Positions 1-11,393 of a stretch of 64,000 bases of DNA are shown here, piece after piece. The first letter of the stretch is position 1, and each line of letters opens with the position of its first letter. The notes below the pieces were generated by a model. That model saw nothing but the letters and a program-made list of their open reading frames with translations. It was not told the DNA's origin and ran no database searches. Origin of the DNA: Physcomitrium patens (Eukaryota; Streptophyta; Bryopsida; Funariales; Funariaceae); contig NC_037270.1 of assembly GCF_000002425.4 (NCBI RefSeq), positions 15,399,178 through 15,463,177 of the forward strand, in the 5' to 3' direction. A program made the translations under genes and the position numbers.

Positions 1-142
1 GGATTACCCTCCTCTAAACTGATACTTCTTTTGTTACAATATTGGAGTCTTATTCTTCTTGGAGAGAGTGGATTACTCTTTTTCTTGAAGCTCTTAAGGC
101 ATTTTAGAGGTTGCGGAGTACCCTCCTCTAAACCAATATTGT
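1..142 (+). repeat. Leader repeat modules of element B
   Basis: Positions 1-25 are the tail of one module and 36-142 a full 107-bp module. The full module is closed by a perfect 10-bp inverted repeat, ACAATATTGG (36-45) against CCAATATTGT (133-142). Inside are two hairpins. The second has arms TTTAGAGG and CCTCTAAA around a loop containing TTGCGGAGTACC. The same plan is seen three times in X and once in Y, with other stem sequences. Confidence 0.75.
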
Positions 143-176
143 CTTCTTATAGAGTCATTTCTATTCTTCTCTTAGA

Positions 177-1209
177 ATGGTCGGGGGCCAAGACATTAGT
201 ATGACGGAAAGTTCGGAGTCCAAGTTGGATGCTATCATGAATGCCCTTGCTACGTTATCGCAAAGAACTACAGAGATTGAAAGAGTCGTGGCAAGGCTTC
301 ATAATGATGGAGCATCTGGGATGGCACAATCTAGGTTGCACCAGCCTCAAATTTCTGCACTTGGAGAAGCAACTTTGCCTCAGGTTCGATAAGCACTGCT
401 GGTTCTACAACAAAAAGAGCCCCGAGTTAGCCTTCCAGACAAGTTCGATGGTACGCGTTCCAAGTTTCGAAGATTCGTCAACCAAATTAGGTTGATAATA
501 GTTTTACAACCCAAACGCTATCCAACGGAGGAATCATGTGTTGGGCTTGTTGGAACCTTACTTACAGGATAAGCTCTATCATGCTTTGCTCCTTTGTTTG
601 AGAAACGATCATCCATACTAAACAACTTTGAAACCTTTTTGGAGGCGTTTTTGGAAGCATTTGGTAAATATGACAAGGTTCGATGGACTACAACAAAGAT
701 CCGGTCACTACGACAAGGGATGCGCTCTACATCAGTCTATGTATCGGACTTCAGGCAATTAGCGTGCGACATCAATTGGAACGAAGAAGCGTTAATGAGT
801 CAATTCTATTGGGGTTTAAGGGACGATGTGAAGGATTTGCTGTTAACTCTTCCTGATCCACAAACGCTCAATGAAGCTATTAGCCAAGCTGTGAAGTGCG
901 ATAACCGCCTATTCCAATGTCGCCAAGACTAACGTTCAAGACAACATACAGTTTGCCACGCCCCAACTATGTCGGCAAGCAGCGTGAATTCACATTCAGA
1001 GGTAGAAGACATGTAAATTGATGCGGTATGTGTCAAATCTCTTACTCTAGAAGAAAAAAAGTGGCGTATGGAGGAAGGTCTATACTTGTATTGCGGTGAA
1101 GAAGGCCACAAAGTTGGAAACTGTCCCAAGAAGCAAAATTGACGTATTGTCAAGACTAGGGGCACGTTTATTCAGGAAAACGAGGATGCCCAGCCACAAT
1201 AAGAACCGT
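177..1209 (+). pseudogene. gag of element B, degraded
   Basis: This is a Gag-like reading frame: an N-terminal segment from the ATG at 177, then a frame break and a long open stretch at 594-932 with the capsid-like motif YWGLRDDVKDLLLTLP, matching X gag. A zinc-knuckle relic follows at about 1088-1130 (YCGEEGHKVGNC). Its first cysteine is replaced by tyrosine (TGC to TAC fits), so the CX2CX4HX4C motif is broken. The frame ends against the outer M LTR at 1210, at the place where X gag ends. Gag would package element RNA into particles; this copy cannot make a full protein. Confidence 0.8.
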
Positions 1210-2411
1210 TGTCGTATTACGTACTTTCCTACTCGAGAACGCGTCGAGCGTCTGGCTGTAGAAGGTAGTATGGAGATTTGTTAATATTCAAGCAGTCTAT
1301 CAATTTTTGATTGTTGAAATATAAACAACTACAAGAATATACTGTAAATCTATACGGATGTCCTTTGACTACTCGCCGAAATCCTTTTTGCCCCAGTTGA
1401 TAGGTCTTTAGACATTACAGAGAACTCGAACAATCCAATCTACTAATCTCCGATACCGCTTTATACTCACGACCTTGTATCCACTGACTGTCTTATTAGA
1501 TTAACCCAAAAATTTTCATTCACTCCGCATACTCAATCCTATAGACATCCTTTTAATTCTTCAATCATAGACGTAACTTCGATTTCACAAAACAGTCAAG
1601 AGTAATCACACCTACTTCATTAAAAATCCCGATTCACTAGTACAATATTGACTTCAGCAATGATTGCCTGAGTGTTCCCAAAATCCTATGAAGAAAAAAC
1701 CCCAATTCTCTGTCCTTTTTCCGCCTCCGAAGCATGAAGCTAGTTCTCCGACCCTTAAAACCCTGATTTTTCCTCTTTCATTTCTTAACCTATCCTCTCC
1801 TTTAACCCTAATTCTTCCCCTCTTTCAAACCCTAGCCTCTGAATTTCTTCAATCTTTCGTCTTCGTTCCAGAATTGGCTCCACCGTCAGAGCTTTCTCCT
1901 CCATTTTTTGCCTTTTAAAAGGTTCTTTTTTTTAGAAACAACGTTTCCTGAAACGGCGCAGAGAACAAGATAGCCTGAAATGGAATCGAACTCCCGTAAT
2001 CGGGACCACATTGAATCGCCCGACCAATTCAGGTCTCATATTGGCTAAGAGGCCCGTAATAAGACCTGGATGTTCCCGTAATTGGGTCAAATTGGCCCTT
2101 CACGTCAGATTGGTTGAGAGGCCCGTAGTAAGACCTGGATGTTCTCGTAATTGGGTCAAATTGGTCCTTCGCGTCAGCTCGCTCAATCATCGATTTAGTC
2201 CTTTCAATTTTGTTGACTCCCACTATTGGACTCGAATGGAGCATTTTGTTATTGGTAAGTATGCCCTGACCGACTGTGACGGAGTGTCTGAACGGGCCCC
2301 TGAATATTGGCACTGGAATCGGTCGTTGCTCCCAATATTCAAGGTAACTGAATATTAATAAAAGTCCCCTTTCTTTATATTTTCACGGTATACTCGTGTT
2401 ACAACATGACA
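1210..2411 (-). repeat. 3' LTR of outer M
   Basis: The 1202-bp LTR reads TGTCGTATTACG at its left end and TTACAACATGACA at its right end on the plus strand. It pairs with 17075-18277 (1203 bp). It lacks the long T run and the C-rich block of the inner M LTRs. A purine tract (plus strand TTTATCCCCTCT, 2412-2423) follows it, as expected next to a minus-strand 3' LTR. Confidence 0.85.
2041..2178. repeat. Two tandem 69-bp units inside M LTR
   Basis: Units start at 2041 and 2110, each beginning TTGGYTRAGAGGCCCGTA and containing GGTCAAATTGG. The partner LTR has the same pair at 17907-18044 with the same 69-bp period. Sub-repeats in the U3 part of an LTR often carry regulatory sites; no factor can be named here. 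Confidence 0.8.
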
Positions 2412-2473
2412 TTTATCCCCTCTGAACCTGTGCATCCTCCGGTATGCACCAATTTATCCAATTGCTGTTTGAT

Positions 2474-2713
2474 TTATAATATATTCTCTATGTCTTTGTC
2501 TAGTTCGTCTTCGTCACCTTCATTATCCAAATCACTTTCATCTTCTTGCTGCGGAATCTCTATACCTTCATTATGGTCTTCCATATTCATCTCCGCATGT
2601 CTTCGTTTAAATATTTTTACTCGCTTTCCAGCAATTGGTATTTTCAATTTTGTACCATCTAACTCCCGTAATGAATAAGTAGCATTATCATGAACAATCG
2701 TTATCACATACGG
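2474..2713 (-). pseudogene. C-terminal end of outer M pol, cut off by inner M
   Basis: This encodes the end of the integrase region: the PYVITIVHDNATYSLRELDG segment, then a basic KRVKIFKRRH patch and a strongly acidic tail (QQEDESDLDNEGDEDELDKD). It corresponds to residues after KRWFGPYVIT in the inner copy. The frame is interrupted exactly where the inner M LTR begins. The remainder of the same gene resumes at 11394. Confidence 0.85.
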
Positions 2714-4063
2714 TGTCATATTACGTGCTTTCCTGCTCGAGAACGCGCCGGGCGTTTGGCTGTAGAAGGTAGTATGGAGATTTGCTGATAGTCAAGCAGT
2801 CTATCAGTTTTTGACTGCTGGAATATAAACAACTGCAACAATGTACCGTAAATCTATACGGATGCTCTTCGACTGCTTGTCGAAGTCTTTTTTTTTTTTT
2901 TTTTTTTTTTCCCAGCCGATAGGTCTCTAGACGTTACAGAGAACCTCGAACATCCCAAACTGTTAATCTTCAATATCCCTTTGTACTTACGATCTTGTAT
3001 CCACTGACTGTCATGTTAGATTAACCCAATAAATTTCATTCACTCCGCATACTCAATCCTATAGACACCTCTTTAATCCTTCAATCATAGACGTAACTCA
3101 ATTTTACAAAACAGTCAAGAGTATTCAAATCCACTTCATTTAAAAATCCCGATTCACCATTACAACACTGACTTCAGCAGTGATTGCCTTAGTCGTCCCA
3201 AAACTCTACGAAGAAGAAAAATCCAAATTCTATGTCTTTCCTTCCCCGACCCGAAGCATGAAGCTTTTCTCTCTAATTTCCCTGATCTTCTAAAAACCTC
3301 CAATGAAAAACCGAACTGGTAACCTTGCAAAAGCTTGAAAACTCGCTCCCCCCGATTTCCCCCCGAAAAAAAACCTTCCCCCCTCAAAACTATATCCCCC
3401 CCTAACCTTATCCTCTGAATCTCTTCAATCTTCCGTCTTAGATCCGGAATTGGCTCCCACCTCAAGCTTGGATCCGAAATTGGCTCTCGCCGTCAAACTT
3501 TCTCCTCCGTTTTTACCTTTAAGAAATCCATTTACCGAAAACAATGTTCCCTGAAATGGCACAGAGAATAGGACAGCCTGAAACAGAATCGAACCCTGTA
3601 ATCGGGACCACATTGAGTCGCCCAACCAATTCAGGTCCCATATTGGGTAAGATGCTCGTACTAACCTGGATGTTCCCGTAATTGGGTCAAATTGGTCCTC
3701 GCGTCAGATTGGCTAAGACCCGTAGTAAGACCTGGATTTCCAGTAATTAGACTGCATTGGGTTGACCGGCCAATTCAGGTCTCATATTGGTTAAGAGGAC
3801 CCGAATTGGATTATCAAAATTAGATCCAATTGGCTCCTCGAACCCGTCGTGTGAATTGGTCCTTCTCTTTCTGCTGACTCCCGTTATTGGAATCGAATGG
3901 AGCATTTCAGTATGCCCCGGCTGACTGTAACGGAGTGACTGAACCTGACCACTGAGTATTTGTACTGGAGTTGGTTGATGCTCTCAATATTCGAGATAAC
4001 TGAATATTAATAAAATTCCCCTTTCTTTTTATTTTCACTGTATACTCGTGTTACAACACGACA
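2714..4063 (-). repeat. 3' LTR of inner M
   Basis: The 1350-bp LTR includes a run of 23 T at 2888-2910 and a C-rich block near 3358-3410. Neither is in the outer M LTRs, and together they account for most of the length difference. An AGCAGTC/GACTGCT inverted pair lies near its left end. Confidence 0.9.
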
Positions 4064-4076
4064 TCCACCCCCTCTG
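4064..4076 (-). promoter_or_regulatory. Polypurine tract of inner M
   Basis: The minus strand reads CAGAGGGGGTGGA directly before the 3' LTR. This is where plus-strand DNA synthesis would be primed. The outer copy has AGAGGGGATAAA at the same place. Confidence 0.75.
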
Positions 4077-4125
4077 AACCTGTGCATCCTCCGGTATGCA
4101 CCAATTTACCCAATTGTTGTTTGAT

Positions 4126-7100
4126 TCAGAATATATCCCCTACGTCTTTGTCCAGTTCGTCTTCGTCACCTTCATTATCCATATCACTTTCATCTTCTTG
4201 CTGCGGAATCTCTGTACCTTCATTAAGGTCTTCCATATTCATCTCTGTGTGTCTTCGTTTAAATATTTTTACTCGCTTCCCAGCAATTGGTATTTTCAAT
4301 TTTGTACCATCTAACTCCCGTAATGAGTAAGTCGCATTATCATCAACAGTTGTTATAACATATGGTCCAAACCAACGTTTTGAAAATTTCCGCAAAGTAC
4401 TATGTTGATTATCCAGACTATTGTCATAAACAAGTACCCAGTCACCTTCTTCGATTGCTTTTGGTCTCAAACGATGTTGCTTATTGAATCGCGCCTTGTT
4501 TTGTAACCTTGCTCTTTTTAACCTTTCTATTACTATCTGGATATCTTCCGTTCTTTGCTCCAATTGTTGAATCCTAATAGTCAGAAGTTCTTCTCTTGTC
4601 AATCTATCTTCCCATGGTAGCATACTCCAAGTAAATACCTTTTCTTCAATTGGCATAATTGGTTTTCGACCTGTCATAAGTTCTACTGGCATATATCCTG
4701 TCATTGAACTATGTATTGTTCGATCAACCCATAATGCAAATGACAAAAGCCGTGGCCACTCTCTAACTTTCCCATTACAAGCTTTAACTAATACTTTCAC
4801 AATCGGTGGGTGACCACGTTCGCTTTTTGCATTCCCTTCCGGATTATAAGCAGTAGTCAGTGATAGTTTAACTCCACATCTTTTAAAGAACTTACGAGCT
4901 TTTTGTGCATTTAATTTTCCACGATGTGCAGTGATTTTTCCTATGCATCCGTAGCGGCAAATGACATCTTCAAGCAAAAACCTACAAATCTCCCCTATAG
5001 ATTTTGTCCTCAATGCTCTTCCTTCTACTTGATTTGATAAATCTTCATGAGCTAAGACCAAATATTTCATCTGCCATAACCCAACTGGCATAATAACCAA
5101 ATCAACAACCCATTTAAAAAGAATAGCCAGAGGATACGTAGGATGAAGACCATCTCGATGTCGGATATTAGAATACGATTGACATATTTCACATGACTCT
5201 ACAAATGAGAGCACATCTCGATACATATTTTTCTACCAATATCGTTCCTTGAGTTTAGCAAAAGTAGCCCAGATTCCTCTATGCCCTGCCCATAAACTAT
5301 CATGAAACTCCTTTAATAATTTTAGTTTTTCTTCTTTTTTGCCTATCACTCGTTGTGGCATCCCAATTCCTTTCTTTGGTCTCTTCCATAAGAATCCATC
5401 TCGAAGCAAAAATCCATATGCTTTTTTTCTTATTTGTTTGAATTTTTCTGTAGACCAATTCCCCTGCTTAGACAAGGTATTCAAATAATGACCAATATCC
5501 AATAATTCTCCTTCATAAGATTCTTCAAGAAATAGCTTGTCTTCTCTGTTGAGATTCGATATTGAATAGAATTTCAATCTGACATCATCAATGTCTTCAA
5601 CCATTTCGTCCTCCCTCTCGTATCTTGCTCGAGATAGCATGTCTGCTACTAAATTGTCCTTTCCAGTGATATGCTTAAATTCTAGATTTAGTGACTTAAT
5701 ATAAACAATCCATCTCAACATTGCAATATCTGGCGTTGAACAGTTAATAATCATTCCAAGCAATGGCAAGCAATCTGTTTCAATTACTACTACTGCCCCA
5801 ATCAAATAGTCCTTTTCAGCTTTCATAGCCGAAACGACTTCCCAAAGTTTTCTTTTGACTTGCGAATATGCATGCTGACGAATATTTAAAACTTTAGCCC
5901 CAAATCGAACTGCAAATCTACTCCCATTTGAATCATCTTGACCCACCGCCCATCCAACGGCAATTGGACTAGCGTCTACAGTAAGAATCACTGGTCTATT
6001 GCACTTATAATCAACCTTCCTCAATATTGGAGGTGACATCAATAATTTCTTCAATCTTTGCATTGCCTGAATATGCCTTTCTTTCCATTCAAATCGGTAA
6101 CCCTTGCGTAACAGTTCATATAATGGATCCGCTATATGAGTAAAATGAGGGATCCAGATTCGATAAAATATACATGCACCCAAAAACCTGCGAACCTCTG
6201 TTAAAGAACCACAATCCTCTTTTATCCTTCCAATTGCATCAACTTTAGTCGGATCTGGTTTTCTTCCGTAAGATCCGCATAAATGTCCAACAATTACAAC
6301 CTCTCGCACTCCAAATACGGACTTCATACCCGATAATGTAAGATGAACTTCTCCAAGCCGAGTTAAAATCTTTTCACAATCTTGTATATGATCAACAACA
6401 TATCTGCGACACCCCCTCGTATCTAAAGTTTCATCCTTCTCTCCTTCTCTGCACCCTTTTATAGGAACATCATCCAGAAAAGGCATAGTCTTTTCCGGAA
6501 TAAAATCTCTCAATACCTTATTCATCCTATTCATCATATGCGCAACCGAGTTGGTCGCGCCTTGAGGAAGAGTGTACATTCTAACCAATCCAAGCAGTGT
6601 CCTCATCGTTGTCATATCTCTACTTCCTTTGACAAGTTGAAATTGATCATAACCTGAATACAAATCACCCATTGAATAGATCGCCCTTCCAGCAAACGCC
6701 TCAGCAAATTCATCCACAATAGGTCCAATTCCTGCATTCTTGACAGTTACAGCATTCACCGGCTGCATATCTTGAATAAACCGTAGTGACCCATTCTTCT
6801 TAGGTACCGTAAACCATCGACTAGAATATGGCGCAAATGAAGGTTCTAATATTTTCATCTTTATCTTTTCTTTCAATAGTTCGATCAATTTAGGTAAATG
6901 TGCCCTCGGTACTCGAATCGGTCTTAGATTCCAAGGTACATGCGGTACAGTGAAGATAACCATAAGTATTATAATATTTGGATCCACACACCCAATTTCA
7001 TGAGATTCGAAGGCAAACGATCTACCTTGTTTAGCCAACATCTTTTTGAAGCAAGTAATTTCCTCCGGCAATAAAGAACCATCAGAACCAATCTTCAATT

Positions 7101-7470
7101 CTTCAAAAGTCTCTTCAGTAAACTGATGTCCAATACTCATTGGATCTCTTAAACTTGCTTCTTTTGATGCTTCTCCCATTTGTTCTTTAGAATCCTCTAG
7201 TAATGGTCCGGCAACAGGCTTTACCTTCTTATCTGCCGTTTTATATCTCGTCTCTACTGTGACTTCTGGTGCTTGAAAAGATTCAAGCATGGTATAAACC
7301 TCTCTTGAATGAATCTCAACAATCTTATCATAATCCCCTAACCCAATAGATGTAATCAATTCCAATGAATCTTCCAGTCCATTTTCTTCATAAATACCTA
7401 AAATCCTCTCATCATCTTGCAATGTACCTAACTTGCGTAATTCTCCTTCAATATTATATATTTTTTTTTT
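4126..7470 (-). pseudogene. pol of inner M: RT, RNase H, integrase; one stop, one lost catalytic residue
   Basis: Read from high to low coordinates. RT motifs are SMGDLYSGYDQF, LPQGATNSVAHMMNRM and FLDD (an F form of YxDD). RNase H starts around ILTVDASPIAVGWAV. The integrase zinc region (HDSLWAGHRG, then ESCEICQ) is followed by the core and an acidic C-terminus. A TAG stop at 5233-5235 replaces what is probably a second Trp of a WW pair (TGG to TAG) and splits the zinc region. In the integrase core the second catalytic Asp position reads TAHRG, with His in place of Asp. The final Glu (KSERG) is kept. The frame is open upstream of 7422 to about 7470, with no obvious ATG, so Pol was probably released from a larger product. 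Confidence 0.88.
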
Positions 7471-7598
7471 TTTTTTTTAAAAATCATTAACTTTCTTATA
7501 CATAATATTTCAATTCTCCAAAATATCAATAAAACTCGCATCAAAGGTACCTTCATCTCGCGAGAGTACCTCCTCTTTTGTACCTCCATAATCTCGCT

Positions 7599-8267
7599 TT
7601 ACAGTGGTACCTCCCCAAAATCCTTAAATCCTTCAACAATCTTTGGCAATGATTTCTCCCTCAACCTATCTCGATTCCGTTCATGGTTAGGAGGTACTGT
7701 TAGAAATTGTACAGCTTTCCTCCCATCTTCGCTCCGTACCCTTGCATAAGCAGAACCATCGTCAAGTACCTTTGTTTCCATCCGTGTTGTCGTGATATAA
7801 GGTTGTCCTAAAATCAACGGATAAGACGTTGTATCTTGAACGAAGAAATGTTGCTCCGTCGCAACATCCCCAATCCGAATTTTGACATCTGGACAAGCTC
7901 CATATAATTTGCCTCATGTGTTATTAGCTGCTCGTATTGCCCATCCATGTTCCATATCAATTGGCCATTTTTGCTTCTTATAAAGATCTTTAGACATGAG
8001 ATTTATTTCAGAACCATGGTCCACCAAAGCAACAATTGGTTCTTCTATATCTCCTACTTTCATTAATATCTCTGTAGTTGCCCTTGCTCAATGCTTTCGA
8101 GTATAATGGCTCAAAGTTTCCATTTCATTATTACTATAATCTTCGAAACGTACTCGTTGATTATACCCATTTTTTTCATTTGTTCATTGCTTGTAACCAA
8201 TATCAACCTCTTCTTCATCTTTATATATTCTTGCATCAATAGCATGACTCATTCCGGTTTCGCCCAT
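7599..8267 (-). pseudogene. Protease region of inner M, three TGA stops
   Basis: The frame begins at an ATG (8265-8267), 3 bp past the gag stop. It contains an aspartic-protease-like site ALVDHGSEINLMS, then ILGQPYITTTRMETKVLDDG. DHG stands where D-T/S-G is usual. TGA stops lie at 8184, 8088 and 7914 (plus-strand TCA), each fitting a single transition from Trp or Arg codons. All three are shared with the outer copy at 15217, 15121 and 14947. The protein would cut Gag-Pol; this copy cannot produce it whole. Confidence 0.7.
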
Positions 8268-8270
8268 TAA

Positions 8271-9971
8271 TTACCTCTTTCGCACAATGCTGTCAATGAT
8301 AACATCATGAAACTCCTTCTTTGCAATTCCCAAGACTTCTTTCAATGTGAATTCCACCTTAGCGTTTAATATATGTTCTTCCAATATCCCTTTCAAATTT
8401 GTTGCCGCTTCAATATCAGAAAGTAGCTTATAAGCAATTGATTTGCCCTTATCTTTTGTCTCCGTTGTTTTTTCTCCCAATGATGCTGAGGTATCCTCTA
8501 CAGGCAATTCTTGTGAAGCTGCCTCCCGAGCCTTGTCTCCTCAAGTTTGCCTCTTAAAAGAATTTCCTTCTCTAGTATCATCAAAATTTCCTCGTCTTTT
8601 TTCTTCCATCAAAGCTTCATGTTGGCTCTTAGTAATATATGCATGAACTGAAAGAGACTCAACACGATCCTCCCAACCTGTTGCACCTCGTATTGTAGGT
8701 ACAATCCTCAATAACGCTTCTCGAGGTAATTTCCCTTCTTGCATTGTAGAAACGGCAGAAGCCCAAAACTCACTAGTTTTCGTACTTCCACCAATTTTAT
8801 CATCTACTCTAGCACCATAACTTGCACTTTCTCGTACTACTGTTTCATGCTCTTTTAAGTAATCTTGAACCAATGCTCTCATTCCTCCCTTGCCAAAATT
8901 GGTTTGAAGAAGATCCTCCCTATCTTTCAATGCTATCTTTCCATCTTTCCAGCAAATAATTTCCTGCCGTATCATATTATTAAATTCATTGCAATCATTT
9001 CTAGTGTGTGAAGCATCATCACACCAAATGCATCTTTGTACATATCCTTGTTTTGAAACATTCTTCGAATTGTTTATAGAAGTATTCTCTTCAAGTCTTG
9101 CTAATTTGATTTGAAGATCTCGCATTCCTCGTATAATTTCTTCCATATCCATATCTGCTTTCTTTGACAAGGATGTCGAAGCTTGAACTGTAGGCATTGT
9201 CAGTAGTGTTGTACGTATTGGAGCTTTGGGTGCTTGTACTGTTTTCGGAATATTGCTCCTATCCTTCCTCCTTTCTTTTTTTGTAAGCAACTCCACCGCA
9301 TCTTCAACGTTCTTCCACTTCGTTGTCAATCCTTCATCTTTTTCTTTGTCTTCAAGAAGGGGTTCTAATTTCTCTTGCAATTCTCCATGAGCAGCTTGAA
9401 GAAATAGATCAACTTTGTTCGGCTCCAATGTCAATTTTTCTACCTTCGATAATTGAGAGTACTGCCTCTCAAATTCCCTTAGTAGCTCTGTTGCTTGCAA
9501 ATTCTTATTGGGCCGTTCAATCCATCCCACAAACAGCTTCTTAGTAACGCGATCAGCATCTTCCAAGAAATATTTGTCTTTCAATGCATGTAAAAAAACC
9601 TCCCATGAATTCCTATAATGATCCGTAATCCATGTAATATGGTCTCTTATCTCCGGTATTGTGGCAAGTCCAAATAATTCAACCATTTTCTTCTCAGAAA
9701 CCTGATTTAATTCCATTTCACGAACATAACATCTTAAATAGCTTGAAACATTCCTTCCATCAAATTGATCAATTTTATTGACCACTGCTTGGAATGCTTT
9801 GGTTGCCAAAGCTTCCTTTTGATCATTGCTTTGTTGTTGCTGCATTGACAATGAGAAGGCTTGAAACAAACTAGCAATAGACAGATCCATGTGCATACCT
9901 TGTCTTTTAGAAGACTCCCCACCAGAAACTTCTCCCAAAAATCCTTCAAAATTTTTATTTTTGTTTTCCAT
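8271..9971 (-). pseudogene. gag of inner M with one nonsense codon
   Basis: An open frame of 476 codons runs from the ATG at 9971 to a TGA at 8541-8543, then continues in the same frame to TAA at 8271 (about 566 codons in all). At the stop the outer copy has CGA, so this is a CpG C-to-T change. The zinc knuckle CIWCDDASHTRNDC (CX2CX4HX4C) sits about two thirds along. The N-terminus is Gln-rich (MQQQQSND). It is the capsid/nucleocapsid precursor of the M family. The leader between gag and the 5' LTR is only about 70 bp. Confidence 0.85.
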
Positions 9972-10025
9972 AAAAATAAAGATAAAATCAACCGAAATCC
10001 AATACCTTCTACCACAAGCTTTCAG

Positions 10026-10038
10026 GTCGGGTTCACCA
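10026..10038 (-). promoter_or_regulatory. Primer binding site of inner M
   Basis: The minus strand reads TGGTGAACCCGAC, 4 nt from the 5' LTR. It starts with TGG, the complement of a tRNA CCA end. I cannot name the tRNA. The outer copy has decayed to TCGTGAATTCGAC. Confidence 0.6.
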
Positions 10039-10042
10039 CTTA

Positions 10043-11393
10043 TGTCGTATTACGTGCTTTCCTGCTCGAGAACGCGCCGGGCGTCTGGCTGTAGAAGGTT
10101 GTATGGAGATTTGCCGATAGTCAAGCAGTCTATCAGTTTTTGACTGCTGGAATATAAACAACTGCAACAATGTACCGTAAATCTATACGGATGCTCTTCG
10201 ACTGCTTGTCGAAGTCTTTTTTTTTTTTTTTTTTTTTTTTCCCAGCCGATAGGTCTCTAGACGTTACAGAGAACCCCGAACATCCCAAACTGTTAATCTT
10301 CAATACCCCTTTGTACTTATGATCTTGTATCCACTGACTGTCATGTTAGATTAACCCAATAAATTTCATTCACTCCGCATACTCAATCCTATAGACACCC
10401 CTTTAATCCTTCAATCACAGACGTAACTCGATTTTACAAAACAGTCAAGAGTATTCAAACCCACTTCATTTAAAAATCTCGATTCACCATTACAACACTG
10501 ACTTCAGCAGTGATTGCCTCAGTCGTCCCAAAACTCTACGAAGAAGAAAAATCCAAATTCTATGTCTTTCCTTCCCCGACCCGAAGCATGAAGCTCCTCT
10601 CTCTAATTCCCCTGATCTTCTAAAAACCTCCAATGAAAAACCGAACTGGTAACCTTGCAAAAGCTTGAAAACTCGCTCCCCCCGATTCCCCCCCGAAAAA
10701 AAACCTTCCCCCCTCAAAACTATATCCCCCTCTAACCTTATCCTCTGAATTTCTTCAATCTTCCGTCTTAGATCCGGAATTGGCTCCCACCTCAAGCTTG
10801 GATCCAAAATTGGCTCTCGCCGTCAAGCTTTCTCCTCCGTTTTTACCTTTAAGAAATCCATTTACCGAAAACAACGTTCCCTGAAACGGCACAGAGAATA
10901 GGACAGCCTGAAACAGAATCGAACCCCGTAATCGGGACCACATTGAGTCGCCCGACCAATTCAGGTCCCATATTGGGTAAGATGCTCGTACTAATCTGGA
11001 TGTTCCCGTAATTGGGTCAAATTGGTCCTCGCGTCAGATTGGCTAAGATCCGTAGTAAGACCTGGATTTCCAGTAATTAGACTGCATTGGGTTGACCGGC
11101 CAATTCAGGTCTCATATTGGTTAAGAGGACCCGGATTGGATTATCGAAATTAGATCCAATTGGCTCCTCGAACCCGTCGTGTGAATTAGTCCTTCTCTTT
11201 CTGCTGACTCCCGTTATTGGAATCGAATGGAGCATTTCAGTATGCCCCGGCTGACTGTAACGGAGTGACTGAACCTGACCACTGAGTATTTGTACTGGAG
11301 TTGGTTGATGCTCCCAATATTCGAGGTAACTGAATATTAATAAAATTCCCCTTTCTTTTTATTTTCACTGTATACTCGTGTTACAACACGACA
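10043..11393 (-). repeat. 5' LTR of inner M
   Basis: This is the 1351-bp partner of 2714-4063, with a run of 24 T at 10217-10240. Most differences from the 3' LTR are C here and T there. It ends at 11393 and is followed by the duplicated ACGG. Confidence 0.9.

Larger units (their letters stand above)
2714..11393 (-). mobile_element. Inner M element, 8.68 kb, nested in outer M
   Basis: The element has LTRs of 1350 bp (2714-4063) and 1351 bp (10043-11393), TGTC...GACA ends, a purine tract at 4064-4076, a primer site at 10026-10038, and minus-strand gag, PR and pol. The flanking ACGG at 2710-2713 is repeated at 11394-11397. Removing the element plus one ACGG restores the outer pol frame, so this is a 4-bp target duplication. 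The LTRs differ at about 15 positions in their first 600 bp by eye, nearly all C/T or G/A. Gag carries one stop and pol one, so it is not intact. Confidence 0.9.

Noticed and set aside
2011..2358. 115-codon ORF in M LTR (also 17877-18224)
   Set aside because: It is created by the 69-bp sub-repeats (repeated CSRNWVKL); the opposite strand is open as well. Probably chance.
3160..3625. Minus-strand ORFs inside the M LTRs (also 10490-10943)
   Set aside because: They lie wholly within the LTR, differ in frame and length between LTR copies, contain no known domain and cross C-rich low-complexity sequence.
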